Shown: positions 45,652-55,757, numbered from the stretch's first letter. The stretch: 64,000 nt of DNA from Xenophilus sp. Marseille-Q4582 (GCF_916700565.1 NZ_CAKAKO010000003.1:248001-312000); one strand, 5' to 3'. The notes: a model not told the origin generated them from the sequence alone. Made by a program: numbers and translations.

Positions 45652-46765
45652 TTGATTCGGCCCTTGTGCACTTGAATTTATCTGCACCGCCCCCAACTCG
45701 GATTCATGCAAGCAACTGACATGAGATCGTTGAGCCACGAAGCGCGGCATGAGCGCCGGGTTCAGGTCATCCGGCTACGCAAGGCCGGCAACACCTACGA
45801 CAAGATCGCCGCGCTCACCGGCCTGAGTCGCACAGGCGTCTTCAACATCTGCAAACGCCATGAGGCGCTCGGTGCCAAGGCGCTGCACGACGCCATTGGC
45901 GGGCGCAAGCTCGGCGAAAACCGCTTGCTCGACCCCGCCCAGGAGGCCCTGGTGCGCAAGCTCATCGCCGACAAGACGCCCGATCAGCTCAAGATGCCCT
46001 ACGCGCTGTGGACCCGCGCCGCTGTGGCCCAACTCATCGAACAGCGCTTTGGGCTGCGACTGCAAGTGCGCACCATGGGCAAGTACCTGGCGCGCTGGGG
46101 CTTCACGCCGAAAAAGCCGATGAAGAAGGCCTACGAGCAGTCACCGGCGGCGGTCAAGAAGTGGCTCGACGAGGACTACCCCGCCATTGCCGCGCGGGCC
46201 AAGGCCGAGGGAGCCGAAATTCACTGGGGCGACGAGAGTGGACTGCGCAGCGACGATGTACGCGGCCGTGGTTTTGCGCCCAAGGGCCAGACGCCGGTGG
46301 TGCGGGTCAACAACAAGCGCCACAACCTGTCGGTCATCTCCACCGTGACCAACAAAGGGCAGATGCGCTGGCGCATCTTTGACGGGGCGCTCAACACCAC
46401 AATCCTGATCGACTTCCTGCGCCGGCTGATCAAGGGACAGACCAAGAAGGTGTTCCTGATCCTGGACAACCTGCGGGTGCATCATGCCAAACCGGTCAAG
46501 GCCTGGCTGGCCGAGCATGCCGATGCCATCGAGGTGTTCTACCTACCGAGCTATAGCCCGGAGTTGAACCCGGATGAGATGGCCAATGCGGATATCAAGC
46601 AGGCGGTCACGAAGCTGGCACCGGCGCGAACGAAGCTGCAACTGGCCAAAGCCACAGCCAAGCACCTTCGCAGCGTGCAACGCCAGCCCGAGCGCATCCG
46701 CAAGTACTTCGAGCACGCCACGGTACGCTATGCGGCTTGAGTCAAGTTCATTGAGGCCGGATCAA
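45652..46765 (+). mobile_element. IS630-family element inserted in htpX
   Basis: Length 1114 bp. Ends TTGATTCGGCC (45652) and complement of TTGATCCGGCC (ending 46765). Flanked by TA at 45650-45651 and 46766-46767, the typical IS630 target duplication. The same element of the same length, in the opposite orientation, lies at 57090-58203. Confidence 0.9.
45706..46740 (+). CDS. IS630-family transposase, copy A
   Basis: A 344-residue one-frame transposase. N-terminal helix-turn-helix (VQVIRLRKAGNTYDKIAALT GLSRTG). DDE core: D in IHWGDESGLRSDD, D in FLILDNLRVHHAK, E in YSPELNPDEMANADIK. It differs from copy B by three residues (K for Q, K for T, Y for C). An in-frame ATG 15 bases downstream is an alternative start. 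Confidence 0.9.
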   Translation: MQATDMRSLSHEARHERRVQVIRLRKAGNTYDKIAALTGLSRTGVFNICKRHEALGAKALHDAIGGRKLGENRLLDPAQEALVRKLIADKTPDQLKMPYALWTRAAVAQLIEQRFGLRLQVRTMGKYLARWGFTPKKPMKKAYEQSPAAVKKWLDEDYPAIAARAKAEGAEIHWGDESGLRSDDVRGRGFAPKGQTPVVRVNNKRHNLSVISTVTNKGQMRWRIFDGALNTTILIDFLRRLIKGQTKKVFLILDNLRVHHAKPVKAWLAEHADAIEVFYLPSYSPELNPDEMANADIKQAVTKLAPARTKLQLAKATAKHLRSVQRQPERIRKYFEHATVRYAA

Positions 46766-47361
46766 TAATTTCTGCTGCACCGACCAGCAAGGCTGGCATG
46801 CTGATCAGGAGCGCGACCTGACCCAACAACGCCAGCAGGTTCGTGAGCCGGCTGATCGAATCGGCCAAGCCCATGACACGAAGATCTTCTTGAGCGATGT
46901 GCGCGACTTCATGCGCCAGCACGGCTTGCAGTTCGCGCATACTCAGGCTGCGGAACAGGCCATCGGTGAGGGCAATGGAGGCAAGGCGCCTGGAGCCGGT
47001 GGCAAAGGCATTGACGATGTCGCTGGGCACATAGTACGGAACCGGCGTGTTCGGCAATCCTGCGCGAGCTGCGAGCGCTCGCAGCAACGACCAGATTGCG
47101 GGGGCTTCATCAGGGCGCAAGGGACGGGCGCCATACAGACGCAAGGTCATCGCGGAGGCGGCGACAGGTTCGATCAGCAGGGTCAATGCGCATGTTGCCA
47201 GTGCCAGCCAAAGGCCAATCTCGCCGAACAGCAGACTGCCAGCGGCAGCTGCGATCCCCACCAGGGTCAAAACCAGCAGCGCGGTTTGAAAGCGATTGAG
47301 CCAGCGGTGCCTCGACCTGGCATCGTGTCGGCCGACTAGACCATAGGGGGTCATGCCTCCA

Positions 47362-47832
47362 TTACTCGCTCTTGCGGTCATCGCGTTCACGCATGAGCCA
47401 ATAGGTCAGACCCAAGGCCAGTACCGTCCCCGCCAGCGCGGCCACTTTGGCAGGATCAACGTCGGGTTCTAGGATGATGAACTTGCGGGCCAGTGCCAGG
47501 ATCGCGATCAGAATGACGGTCTTGACCTGGATGATGCTTTCCTTGCGCAGAGCCACTTTGACGATCGAATGCTTGAATTCCATGGCGATCAGCAGCGTCA
47601 TGGTGGCACCGAACACCAGCTGGAAAACCTTATGATCCAGTGGATTCAGCGCATCCATGACGAGCAGTGTGAACACCAGCCGAATCAACTGAATCAGCGA
47701 AATCACAATTACCAACGCGATGACGCCCGAAAGCGTGATGGCAACGACCTGCTCGAAGCGCTCGTAAACCGTCATCAACCGCCACTGGGAGCGTATCTCG
47801 TCAAGGGCCGTGTGGCCAGATTCTTTATTCAT
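47362..47832 (-). CDS. psiE: PsiE-like membrane protein of the stress locus
   Basis: A 156-residue protein with four hydrophobic segments: VVAITLSGVIALVIVISLIQ, a second around VFTLLVMDALNP, a third LVFGATMTLLIAMEFKHSIV and a fourth near the end. MEFKHSIVKVALRKESIIQV is the family motif. It is homologous to phosphate-starvation-inducible E proteins; its task in the stress locus is unknown. It lies between trx and htpX with 7 bp to the latter. Confidence 0.87.
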   Translation of the reverse strand: MNKESGHTALDEIRSQWRLMTVYERFEQVVAITLSGVIALVIVISLIQLIRLVFTLLVMDALNPLDHKVFQLVFGATMTLLIAMEFKHSIVKVALRKESIIQVKTVILIAILALARKFIILEPDVDPAKVAALAGTVLALGLTYWLMRERDDRKSE

Positions 47833-47907
47833 AAGCGTTGCGCTCTCTCTTTCAATGAAACGTTAATGGAACGGAGAGTCCGAGAAGACGACTCGATCAC
47901 ACCTGAA

Positions 47908-48348
47908 TCACCGGGGCAATTGCGAAGCCACCCAGCGCATAATGTCCTGCGCGCCCATGGCGCCCGCCTGACGTGCAACCTCATGTCCCCCTCGGAACAA
48001 AATCAGGGTTGGAATGCTGCGAATACCGAACTGGGCGGCCAGGTGAGGCTCGGCCTCGGTATTTACCTTGGCCAACCTCACCTTGGGTTCAAGCAGGGAG
48101 GCCGCCTGCTCGAACTGCGGCGCCATCATCTTGCACGGTCCGCACCACGGCGCCCAAAAGTCAACCAGCAGCGGCAGGTCACTGCGCTCCAGATGACGGG
48201 CGAAGGTCGCTGTGGTCAGATCAATGGGTTCTCCGGTGAACAGCGGGTGCTGGCACCGCCCGCAATTGGGCTTCTCTGCCAACTTGTTGGCTGGCACGCG
48301 ATTGATGGATTGGCAGTGTGGGCAGACGATATGAATGCTGTCACTCAT
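47908..48348 (-). CDS. Thioredoxin 2-like protein of the stress locus
   Basis: A 146-residue TrxC-type thioredoxin. An N-terminal zinc ribbon has [16 protein letters not shown] and [10 protein letters not shown]. The thioredoxin domain has the active site [16 protein letters not shown] and the cis-Pro [14 protein letters not shown]. It keeps cytoplasmic proteins reduced under stress. ATG overlaps the ftsH stop (ATGA), so it is coupled to ftsH. Confidence 0.9.
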   Translation of the reverse strand: MSDSIHIVCPHCQSINRVPANKLAEKPNCGRCQHPLFTGEPIDLTTATFARHLERSDLPLLVDFWAPWCGPCKMMAPQFEQAASLLEPKVRLAKVNTEAEPHLAAQFGIRSIPTLILFRGGHEVARQAGAMGAQDIMRWVASQLPR

Positions 48349-50228
48349 GAGGTGGCTCCTTGGGACACAGAGGAAGTAATGGCTCCAGCAGTTGGGCCGC
48401 CGTGACATGGGGATTCGAGCTGTAGCCCTTGCGTCAGTTGCCGGATGCTGTATTCATCCAGCGTTTCCCGTGCGAGCAGTTCGCGCGCGCATCGCTCCAG
48501 CACATCTCGGTTAATTTCGAGAATTCGGTATGCACGATCAAACACACCCATCACAATGTCACGGATGGCTTGGTCGATGCGTGTCTGAGTCGATTCGGCT
48601 ACTCGGCAGCCACCCTGTGCCAGTTCAGGCGCATCAAGAAAACGCGGCCTCTGTGCCTCAAAAGCAACGTACCCCAAACCCTCATCCATGCCGAAGCGCG
48701 TAATCATGTCACGGGCGATGTCGGTGGCCCGCGCGAGATCGTCTGAAGCCCCTGTGGACAGCTCGCCAAACACGAGCTTCTCAGCCGCACGCCCTCCCAG
48801 GAGCACGGCGATCTTGTGCTCCAGGTCGGCACGTGTCATCAGAAATCGGTCTTCGGTGGGCCGCTGCAGGGTGTAGCCGAGTGCACCGATGCCACGCGGA
48901 ACGATTGAAACCTTGTGTACTGGGTCGGTGCCTGGCAGCGCCAGCGCCACCAGCGCATGCCCCATCTCGTGATAGGCCACGGTTTCCCGCTCCTTGGGAT
49001 TGAGCACTCGGTTCTTCTTCTCCAGGCCCGCCACGATGCGCTCGATGGCGGAGGTGAAATCCTGCAACTCCACGGCGGACGCTTTGCGCCGGGTCGCGGC
49101 CAGCGCGGCCTCGTTGACCAGGTTCGCGAGGTCTGCACCCGAAAAGCCCGTGGTCAGCGCAGCCACCTGTTCGAGATCGATATCCTGAGCCAGCGTCACC
49201 TTCTTGACGTGGACTTTCAGGATGTCCAGCCGTCCCTTCTTGTCGGGCCGGTCCACCAGCACCTGACGGTCGAAGCGACCGGCGCGCAGCAGCGCCTGGT
49301 CGAGGATTTCGGGGCGGTTGGTGGCGGCGAGGATGATCAGCCCGACCGAGCTGTCGAAGCCGTCCATCTCCGTGAGCAGCTGGTTGAGGGTCTGCTCGCG
49401 CTCGTCGTGGCCGCCGATGGGGCCGCCGACGCCGCGCGCGCGGCCCAGCGCATCGAGCTCGTCGATGAAGATGATGGCCGGCGCCTGCCCGCGGGCCTGC
49501 TCGAACAGGTCGCGCACGCGCGCTGCACCCACGCCGACGAACATCTCGACGAACTCCGAGCCTGAGATGGAAAAGAACGGTACCCCGGCCTCGCCCGCCA
49601 CGGCCTTGGCCAGCAGGGTCTTGCCCGTGCCGGGCGGGCCAACCAGCAACACACCTTTCGGGATGCGCGCCCCGAGCCGTCCATACTCCTGCGGATTCTT
49701 GAGGAAATCGACGATCTCAACCAACTCCGCCTTGGCTTCATCGACGCCAGCGACATCGGCAAAGGTCACGCCAGTGTTCTTCTCCATGAATACCTTGGCA
49801 CGGCTCTTGCCGATGCTCAGGAAGCCACCCATGCCCTGCTTCTCGGCGAAGCGGCGGAACAGGAAGAACCAGACGCCGAAGAAGGCCACCGCCGGCAGAA
49901 TCCAGGAGAGCACATCACGTAGCCAGGTGCTTTCCACCACCCGCGCATAGGGCACGTCGTACTTGGACAGCCGCTCGGCCAGGTCGGGTTCGACACGGGT
50001 GGCCACGATGGTGGTCTTGCCCCGGCTGTCCGGCGATTTCAGGCGCCCGGTGACCGTGCGGTCCGACACCAGCACTTCGGCGACGCGCCCCTCGGCCAGC
50101 GCCTTCTCGAATTCGCTGTAGGGCACGGGCTCGACGGTCTTGGCCGCCTGCCAGTAGTTCTGCAGCGTCAGCAGCAACAGGCCGGCGACGATCCAGTAGC
50201 CAATGTTCCATTGATCTTTCTTTTCCAT
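48345..50228 (-). CDS. ftsH: FtsH-type membrane AAA+ metalloprotease of the stress locus
   Basis: Membrane-bound ATP-dependent protease of 627 residues. Two N-terminal helices ([14 protein letters not shown] and [15 protein letters not shown]) frame a periplasmic part. AAA domain: Walker A GPPGTGKT, Walker [16 protein letters not shown], second region of homology [19 protein letters not shown]. The zinc site is YHEMGHALV. The C-terminal tail lacks the long coiled extension of housekeeping FtsH. This is an extra, island-borne copy. ATG at 50228 (MEKKDQW) follows a ribosome site GGAAC. Confidence 0.92.
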   Translation of the reverse strand: MEKKDQWNIGYWIVAGLLLLTLQNYWQAAKTVEPVPYSEFEKALAEGRVAEVLVSDRTVTGRLKSPDSRGKTTIVATRVEPDLAERLSKYDVPYARVVESTWLRDVLSWILPAVAFFGVWFFLFRRFAEKQGMGGFLSIGKSRAKVFMEKNTGVTFADVAGVDEAKAELVEIVDFLKNPQEYGRLGARIPKGVLLVGPPGTGKTLLAKAVAGEAGVPFFSISGSEFVEMFVGVGAARVRDLFEQARGQAPAIIFIDELDALGRARGVGGPIGGHDEREQTLNQLLTEMDGFDSSVGLIILAATNRPEILDQALLRAGRFDRQVLVDRPDKKGRLDILKVHVKKVTLAQDIDLEQVAALTTGFSGADLANLVNEAALAATRRKASAVELQDFTSAIERIVAGLEKKNRVLNPKERETVAYHEMGHALVALALPGTDPVHKVSIVPRGIGALGYTLQRPTEDRFLMTRADLEHKIAVLLGGRAAEKLVFGELSTGASDDLARATDIARDMITRFGMDEGLGYVAFEAQRPRFLDAPELAQGGCRVAESTQTRIDQAIRDIVMGVFDRAYRILEINRDVLERCARELLARETLDEYSIRQLTQGLQLESPCHGGPTAGAITSSVSQGATS

Positions 50229-50255
50229 GGGCAATGTTCCTCGCAAGTCGTGTCG

Positions 50256-51707
50256 CTAGAGAATGGGGGTGAACAGACGGGCCACCCCGTCGCGCAAGCG
50301 GATGGCCAGCGGGCGGGCGCGCAACGCCTTCGCCGATATCTCGCCCGACGCATCACGAGCGGCATCAAAAAGGGATTCCAGCCGCGTAGACAGCGCGGTG
50401 TCGTACACCTCCACATTGAACTCGAAGTTGAGGCGCAGGCTGCGCGCATCCCAATTGGCAGAACCCAGGCAGCACCACTGGCCGTCTATCAGCATCAGCT
50501 TGCTGTGGTCGAACGGGCCAGGCCGTTCGAAGATGCGTACACCGTGCTCCAGCACCTGCCAGTAGTGGGCGCGCGCGGCCCATTGCACCGTGGGATGGTC
50601 GCCGTTTGCGGGCGTCAGCACCTCGACGCGCACGCCGCGCAACGCGGCCGTGCTCAGCGCCGCCATCATCGTCTGATCGGGCACGAAGTAAGGTGTCCAG
50701 ATGCGCACCGAATGCTTCGCCGCGCTCAAAGCGCCCATGAAGGTCCAGCGCATCCTGTCCAGGGCCTCATCGGGACCGGCCTCGATGCCGCGCGCCCAAG
50801 AGGTTCCTTGCTCATCAGCCGTCGCGGGCGGTTCGCCCCAGAAACCCTTGCTGAGCCGCTCGCCCGTGGTATCGCACCAATCATCGGTGAAGCACCGCAT
50901 CAGATGCGCAACCACCGGCCCGCGCAGACGAAAGTGCAAATCGTGACAGGCCTGCTCCGGCGCATCGGGCCGCCAATACGGGCTGAAGATGTTCATGCCG
51001 CCGGTGAAACCCGTCTCGCCATCGATCACCAGCAGCTTGCGGTGATTGCGCAGATGCGCGGCATGCAGGCGCGCGGGAATCAACGTCGGGTTGAACGTCG
51101 CCGCCGGAACGCCGGCGCGTTGCAAGGCGCGGTAGGCGCTGCGGGGCCTCCAGCGGGCATAGACGTCGTCGATCAGCACCCGCACTTGCACGCCGCGCTC
51201 ATGAGCCCGGCGCAGCGCATCGACGAACTGCGCCCCGATGCCTTGGCTGTCGAAGATGTACGAAGCCAGCGCGACGCTGTGCCGCGCCGACTCGATGGCA
51301 GCGAGCATGGCCGGGTAGGCCTGCTCGCCATCGACGAGCGGCTCGATGCGGTTGCCGCTGGTCAGCGACTGGCCGGTGGCACGTCCCACCAGGTGCGCCA
51401 GGCCGGCAAACGGCGCCGATACGGCCTGGGGCATCGTAGGCGCGAGGTCCTGCCGAACAGCAGGATCTGCCCCCGGAAACAGCCGCCGCGCCCGCCGCTG
51501 GTAACGGTTGATGCCGAACAGCCCATACAGCAGCGAACCGCCCAGCGGCAACAGCGCGATCAGCAGCACCCACAGCGTGGCCGATCGAGGGTCACGCTTG
51601 TAGATGACCGCGTGCCCCGCTGTGGGGATAGCGACCGCCAGCGACACGAGGGTGGCTGCCCATGTCAGCCCGTTGGGGTCGGACACGACAGCCTCCCCAT
51701 GACTCAA
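50256..51707 (-). CDS. Phospholipase D/cardiolipin synthase-like protein in the stress locus
   Basis: A 483-residue membrane protein of the cardiolipin synthase family. Two N-terminal helices (LTWAATLVSLAVAIPTAGHA, ATLWVLLIALLPLGGSLLYG). Two HKD motifs: RNHRKLLVIDGETGFTGGMN and FDHSKLMLIDGQWCCLGSAN, both with H, K and D. It would join two phosphatidylglycerols or act on similar lipids. ATG overlaps the clpG stop by four bases, and ftsH follows 27 bp later, so it is part of the operon. I do not recall it as part of the usual core of this locus. Confidence 0.87.
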   Translation of the reverse strand: MSHGEAVVSDPNGLTWAATLVSLAVAIPTAGHAVIYKRDPRSATLWVLLIALLPLGGSLLYGLFGINRYQRRARRLFPGADPAVRQDLAPTMPQAVSAPFAGLAHLVGRATGQSLTSGNRIEPLVDGEQAYPAMLAAIESARHSVALASYIFDSQGIGAQFVDALRRAHERGVQVRVLIDDVYARWRPRSAYRALQRAGVPAATFNPTLIPARLHAAHLRNHRKLLVIDGETGFTGGMNIFSPYWRPDAPEQACHDLHFRLRGPVVAHLMRCFTDDWCDTTGERLSKGFWGEPPATADEQGTSWARGIEAGPDEALDRMRWTFMGALSAAKHSVRIWTPYFVPDQTMMAALSTAALRGVRVEVLTPANGDHPTVQWAARAHYWQVLEHGVRIFERPGPFDHSKLMLIDGQWCCLGSANWDARSLRLNFEFNVEVYDTALSTRLESLFDAARDASGEISAKALRARPLAIRLRDGVARLFTPIL

Positions 51708-54553
51708 GATTCGCCGCCCGCTGACTTCTTCTTGCGCGCAGGCTTGCTCGCGTCGCTCGGCGGCGTCTCGGCCACGTTCGCGGCATCGGGCTTCTCAGGC
51801 TCGGCCGGCTTCGCGGGTGGCTCCTGGCGCTCGAAGACCACCCGTTCGGCCTTGTCGTCCCAGCGGGCGCTGGCGTGATCGGCCTTGCCGATACCGCCAC
51901 CCAGCATCTCGCGCGCCAGAGCAGTTTCCAGCTCGCTGCGGATCAGCCGCTTGAGCTCACGCGCGCCGAACTCGGGCTTGTAGCCTTCCTCCGCGAAGTG
52001 GTCGATCAAGGTCTGATCGAAGGTCAGCGTCACGCCCTGGCTGGCGGCGTTGCGGGCCACACGATCGAGTTGCAGGCCGACGATATGGCGGATCTCCTCC
52101 TTGCCCAGCGCATGGAAGACGATGATCTCGTCGATGCGGTTGAGGAACTCGGGGCGGAAGTGTCCGCGCAGCACGTCCATCACCTCGGACTTGGTCTTCT
52201 CGTATTCCTCGCCGGCGGCGCCACGGGCCTTCAGCCGACGCTGGATGATGTCCGAGCCCAAGTTCGAGGTGGCGATGATGATGGTATTGGTGAAATCCAC
52301 CACCCGGCCCTTGCCGTCGGTGAGCCGCCCGTCGTCGAACACCTGCAGCAGGATGTTGTAGACGTCGGGGTGAGCCTTCTCGATCTCGTCCAGCAGCAAC
52401 ACGCTGTAGGGTTTGCGCCGCACCTTCTCGGTGAGCTGGCCACCCTCGTCGTAGCCGACGTAACCCGGAGGCGCCCCCACCAGGCGTGCCACGGTATGGC
52501 GTTCCCCGTACTCGGACATGTCGATGCGCAGCAGCGCACCTTCATCGCCATAGATGGACTCGGCCAGCGCCTTGGCGAGCTCGGTCTTGCCCACGCCGGT
52601 CGGCCCGAGGAACAGAAAAGTCGCCACCGGCTTGCTGCCTTCGCGCAGGCCCGCGCGCGACAACCGCACGGCATCGGCCACCGCGCGCACTGCTTCGTCC
52701 TGGCCCACCAGGCGCTCGTGCAGCCGCTGCTCCAGATGCAGCAGCTTCTCGCGTTCTTCCACCGTCAGCTCGTTGACCGGAATGCCGGTCAGGCGCGAGA
52801 CGATCTGCGCGACATGCTCGGCCTTGACTTCGGCGCTGCCCGAGGCGCGCTCGCGTTCCCATTCCTCGACGAGCTTCTTGAGTTCAGTCTCCTTGGCCTC
52901 GATGCGCTTGCCCAGCTCGGCGGCCTTGTCGTACTGCTTGCGCGAGGCCACATAGTCCTGCTCACGCCGCAGCTGGTGCAGTTCGGACTCCAGCTCTTGC
53001 ACCGCCACCGGGCGGGCCGTGGCCGACAGCTTCACGCGTGCGGCCGCCTGGTCGAGCAGGTCGATGGCCTTGTCAGGCAAAAAGCGCGCGGTGATGTAGC
53101 GGTCCGACAACTCGGCGGCGGCGATGATCGCATCCTCGGTGATGCTGACCTTGTGGTGCGCCTCGAAGGTGTCGCGCAGGCCGCGCAGGATCATCATGGT
53201 CTGCGCTATCGTCGGCTCGGGCACCATCACCGGCTGGAAGCGACGCTCCAGCGCGGCGTCCTTCTCGATGTACTTCTGATACTCGTTGAGCGTGGTAGCG
53301 CCGATCAGGTTCAGTTCGCCGCGCGCCATCATCGGCTTGAACACGTTGGCCACGTCCAGCCCGCCTTCGCCGCCACCCTGGCCTGCACCGACGATGGTGT
53401 GCACCTCGTCGATGAAGAGAATCAGCTCGCCCTGGTGCTCGGTCACTTCCTTGAGCACCTTCTGCACGCGCTCCTCGAACTCGCCGCGGTACTTGGCGCC
53501 TGCCACCATGGCGTTGATGTTGAGTTCGACCAGACGCTTGTCGCGCAGCGTCTCGGGCACTTCGCCGGCGACCATGCGCTGCGCCAGCCCTTCGACGATG
53601 GCGGTCTTGCCGACGCCGGGCTCGCCGATCAGCACCGGGTTGTTCTTCTTGCGCCGGGCCAGCACTTCGATGGTCGTCTCGATCTCCTGCGCGCGGCCGA
53701 TGACCGGATCGAGCTTGCCCTCGCGCGCCATCTTGGTGAGGTCGCGCGAATACTTGTCGAGTTCCGGCGTGTTGGTCGGCGTCTCGGCGCGGCCATCCTC
53801 GGCCCCTTTGCCGACCACCTTGCTTACCTGCTGGCGCAGCGCTTGCGGCGTGAGGCCGTAACGGCGCAGCAGGTTGGCCGCCAAACCTTCGCCTTCCTCG
53901 GCGAGCCCGATCAGGAAATGCTCCGGCCCGACATAAGAGTGGCCGAGTTCGTTGGAGGCCACGAAAGCACGGCTGAGCGCGTCCTTGACCCGGGGCGACA
54001 CGCCGATCTCGCCCTCGAACGGCTTATCGCCGCGCTTGGCTTCGGATTCGATCTGGCGCTTGAGGTCATCGACCTTGATCTTGAACTGCCCCAGGATGGT
54101 CTTGACCACGTCGCTGTCGGATAGCGCCAGCAGCAGGTGTTCGGTATCGACTTCGGCGCGCCCGAACTCTGCAGCGTGTCGGGCGGCCTCCTGCAATAGG
54201 GCCTCGGACTGTTCGCTGATACGGCTGGCGAGCCCACTGCCGCGACGGCGCGCGGTGCCCGTACCGGCCGGGGCGGGTTCGCCGAACGAGGCATCGACGA
54301 CCTCGTCGGTATCGGCCGCCATGGACGGTGCGTCGTCACCGATGCGGAAGAAGTCGCTGCCAAGGAAGTCTTCGAACAGCCCGCTGCGCGAGCCGAACAA
54401 GGCTTCCAGCGGTGAGACGGTGCGCTTTTGCTGGCGCACCAGTTGGCGATAGTGATCGTCACACAACAGCATGGTGCTGTGGCGACCATTGAGATTGGCT
54501 TCCACCCGCACCGTGGCGGGCTGGCCGCAGACTTGGCATTGTTTTCTGGCCAT
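51704..54553 (-). CDS. clpG: ClpG/ClpK-type stand-alone disaggregase
   Basis: AAA+ disaggregase of 949 residues that confers heat resistance. The N-terminus has a zinc-finger-like [14 protein letters not shown]...CDDH segment, then a Clp-N domain ([20 protein letters not shown]). NBD1 Walker A is GEPGVGKT, with [13 protein letters not shown]; the M-domain coiled coil is [23 protein letters not shown]2 Walker A is GPTGVGKT, with [15 protein letters not shown]. The C-terminus is an extended Lys/Pro/Ala tail. No ClpP-binding IGF loop was noted. ATG at 54553 is chosen for the family start [10 protein letters not shown]. It follows hsp20 in the operon. Confidence 0.95.
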   Translation of the reverse strand: MARKQCQVCGQPATVRVEANLNGRHSTMLLCDDHYRQLVRQQKRTVSPLEALFGSRSGLFEDFLGSDFFRIGDDAPSMAADTDEVVDASFGEPAPAGTGTARRRGSGLASRISEQSEALLQEAARHAAEFGRAEVDTEHLLLALSDSDVVKTILGQFKIKVDDLKRQIESEAKRGDKPFEGEIGVSPRVKDALSRAFVASNELGHSYVGPEHFLIGLAEEGEGLAANLLRRYGLTPQALRQQVSKVVGKGAEDGRAETPTNTPELDKYSRDLTKMAREGKLDPVIGRAQEIETTIEVLARRKKNNPVLIGEPGVGKTAIVEGLAQRMVAGEVPETLRDKRLVELNINAMVAGAKYRGEFEERVQKVLKEVTEHQGELILFIDEVHTIVGAGQGGGEGGLDVANVFKPMMARGELNLIGATTLNEYQKYIEKDAALERRFQPVMVPEPTIAQTMMILRGLRDTFEAHHKVSITEDAIIAAAELSDRYITARFLPDKAIDLLDQAAARVKLSATARPVAVQELESELHQLRREQDYVASRKQYDKAAELGKRIEAKETELKKLVEEWERERASGSAEVKAEHVAQIVSRLTGIPVNELTVEEREKLLHLEQRLHERLVGQDEAVRAVADAVRLSRAGLREGSKPVATFLFLGPTGVGKTELAKALAESIYGDEGALLRIDMSEYGERHTVARLVGAPPGYVGYDEGGQLTEKVRRKPYSVLLLDEIEKAHPDVYNILLQVFDDGRLTDGKGRVVDFTNTIIIATSNLGSDIIQRRLKARGAAGEEYEKTKSEVMDVLRGHFRPEFLNRIDEIIVFHALGKEEIRHIVGLQLDRVARNAASQGVTLTFDQTLIDHFAEEGYKPEFGARELKRLIRSELETALAREMLGGGIGKADHASARWDDKAERVVFERQEPPAKPAEPEKPDAANVAETPPSDASKPARKKKSAGGES

Positions 54554-54582
54554 GCTGATGCTCCTGTAAAGATTGATCTGAC

Positions 54583-54607
54583 GAGGCACCGCCGATCACG
54601 GTGCCTC
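54583..54607 (-). promoter_or_regulatory. Hairpin between hsp20 and clpG
   Basis: GAGGCACCG at 54583-54591 and CGGTGCCTC at 54599-54607 form a 9-bp stem with a 7-base loop. It lies in the 93-bp gap after hsp20, 30 bp before the clpG ATG. No T-run follows on the minus strand, so it is more likely an mRNA processing or stability element than a terminator. Confidence 0.5.
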
Positions 54608-54646
54608 ATCTCTTTGTGGTTTTTGAGAAAAACGCGCTGCCCCGCG

Positions 54647-55216
54647 TCAGCCGTTGATCGGGATCGAGCGCCCCTGCTTGGGCGTACTGGCCTCGCGCTT
54701 TTCCATCGTGATCGTGAGCACGCCGTTCTTGAAAGCGGCCTTGATCGTGTCCTGGTTGGCATCGGCCGGCAGGTTCAGAGCGCGCTGAAAGCTGCCGTAG
54801 GAGCGCTCCACCCGGTGGAAACCGCCGTCTTTCGTTTCCTGCTCCTGACGCTTTTCACCGCGCACCAGCAGCACGTCGTTGTCGAGCGTGATCTGGATGT
54901 CTTTTTCCTCGACGCCGGGTACTTCCAGGGCGATCTTGTACTGCTTGTCGGTCTCCTGGATGTCCAGCGCCGGCTTCAGCATGCCCGGCCAGTCCGACGG
55001 CCAGCGTGGCATGGCCAGCGTCGGGAAACCGAAGCCTCGAAACGCGTCGTCGAACAGGCGGTCGATCTCGCGATGCAATTGCAGGATGGGACTGACGGGC
55101 CCACCCGCCACCGGCAGGTCATTGCGCTGCACCGGCAGCGAGGCAGTGCTCTGTTGTTCTTCCTGCTCCTTCTTGAACCAGTTCCAGGGAGCCAATTTCT
55201 TGAAATCAATGTCCAT
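54647..55216 (-). CDS. Small heat-shock protein Hsp20 of the stress locus
   Basis: A 189-residue ATP-independent chaperone. The alpha-crystallin domain runs from about 85 to 180: LDIQETDKQYKIALEVPGVE, EKDIQITLDNDVLLVRGEKR, GFHRVERSYGSFQRALNLPA, and the closing FKNGVLTITMEKRE. The C-terminal RSIPING has the I-x-I-like anchor. It holds unfolding proteins for ClpG. ATG at 55216 is the family start MDIDFKKLAPWNWFKKE. Confidence 0.93.
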   Translation of the reverse strand: MDIDFKKLAPWNWFKKEQEEQQSTASLPVQRNDLPVAGGPVSPILQLHREIDRLFDDAFRGFGFPTLAMPRWPSDWPGMLKPALDIQETDKQYKIALEVPGVEEKDIQITLDNDVLLVRGEKRQEQETKDGGFHRVERSYGSFQRALNLPADANQDTIKAAFKNGVLTITMEKREASTPKQGRSIPING

Positions 55217-55251
55217 GTCACACCTCCAGAAGAAAAATTGAAGACTCTCGC

Positions 55252-55533
55252 TCACTCCGTTTGCCTGCGGCGACGGACAGCGCGCCCAGACGACACGGAG
55301 TGTTCCGCTGACTTTGGCTGCTCATCTGTGCGTATCACCTCCTTCTTTCTGCCTGCTTGGATCTGATCATTGATCCATCGATCGATTTCACTTTGACGAA
55401 ACCGCCACGTCCCGCCGACCTTGAAGGCCGGAATCTCCCCGTGCGAGGCGAGCCGGTAAAGCGTCCGCTTGCCGACTTTCAAGTAGGCAGCCAACTCGTC
55501 GAGTGTGAAGATCGCCTGCTGGCGCGCTGTCAT
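55252..55533 (-). CDS. Excisionase-type DNA-binding protein, first gene of the stress operon
   Basis: A 93-residue helix-turn-helix protein: FTLDELAAYLKVGKRTLYRL then ASHGEIPAFKVGGTWRFRQS EIDRWI is the MerR/excisionase-like winged helix. It matches, from memory, the small DNA-binding gene that heads the dna-hsp20-clpG operon of these loci. GTG/ATG choice: ATG at 55533 has GGGGGTGG upstream; the frame continues upstream without domain support. It likely regulates the operon through the dyad just upstream. Confidence 0.85.
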   Translation of the reverse strand: MTARQQAIFTLDELAAYLKVGKRTLYRLASHGEIPAFKVGGTWRFRQSEIDRWINDQIQAGRKKEVIRTDEQPKSAEHSVSSGRAVRRRRQTE

Positions 55534-55579
55534 ACCACCCCCACAAGTTCCGTCGTCACGCGGCCTCGCCTGAGGAAAT

Positions 55580-55599
55580 TCTTGCAAGACTTTGCAAGA
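55580..55599. promoter_or_regulatory. 20-bp perfect dyad TCTTGCAA-GACT-TTGCAAGA upstream of the stress operon
   Basis: Perfect 8-bp arms around four bases, 46 bp upstream of the first gene of the heat-resistance operon. It is the only strong dyad in this promoter region and a good candidate operator for the excisionase-like protein. No clear sigma-32 promoter was found beside it. Confidence 0.6.
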
Positions 55600-55757
55600 T
55601 ATTGCGCCTAACATGCCGAAAGTTAAGAGTCAACATCCAGCGATCTGCTGGCCGATTGATGTGACTCAATCGTAAGCAGCCAGGAAACAAATGTTGGCTG
55701 CCACCGCGATGGTGCTCCCCAAGTCATCAATCTGCAGCCATGTGAAAGGGGAAGTCC

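Larger units (their letters stand above)
45273..47354 (-). pseudogene. htpX: HtpX-like membrane metalloprotease interrupted by IS630
   Basis: Two halves of one gene. The N-terminal half (47354-46766) has two membrane helices and the zinc motif LAHEVAHIAQED. The C-terminal half (45651-45273) begins NWIGLLLLAASPQLALLAQL and has REFDADRMAVELTGDP with the third zinc ligand. The IS630 element lies between. Taking it out with one TA gives GAAEINWIGLLLL, a continuous reading frame. So the protease is inactive here unless the IS is lost. Start at 47354 (MTPYGLVGRHDA) is likely; a GTG at 47390 overlaps psiE. Confidence 0.85.

Noticed and set aside
51875-54124. 749-codon open frame on the plus strand
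   Set aside because: Antisense to clpG, shadow composition.
55534-55640. Possible sigma-32 promoter before the heat-resistance operon
   Set aside because: CTTGCAA occurs twice but no CCCCAT-like -10 lies at 13-15 bp; the CTTGCAA copies are explained by the dyad.
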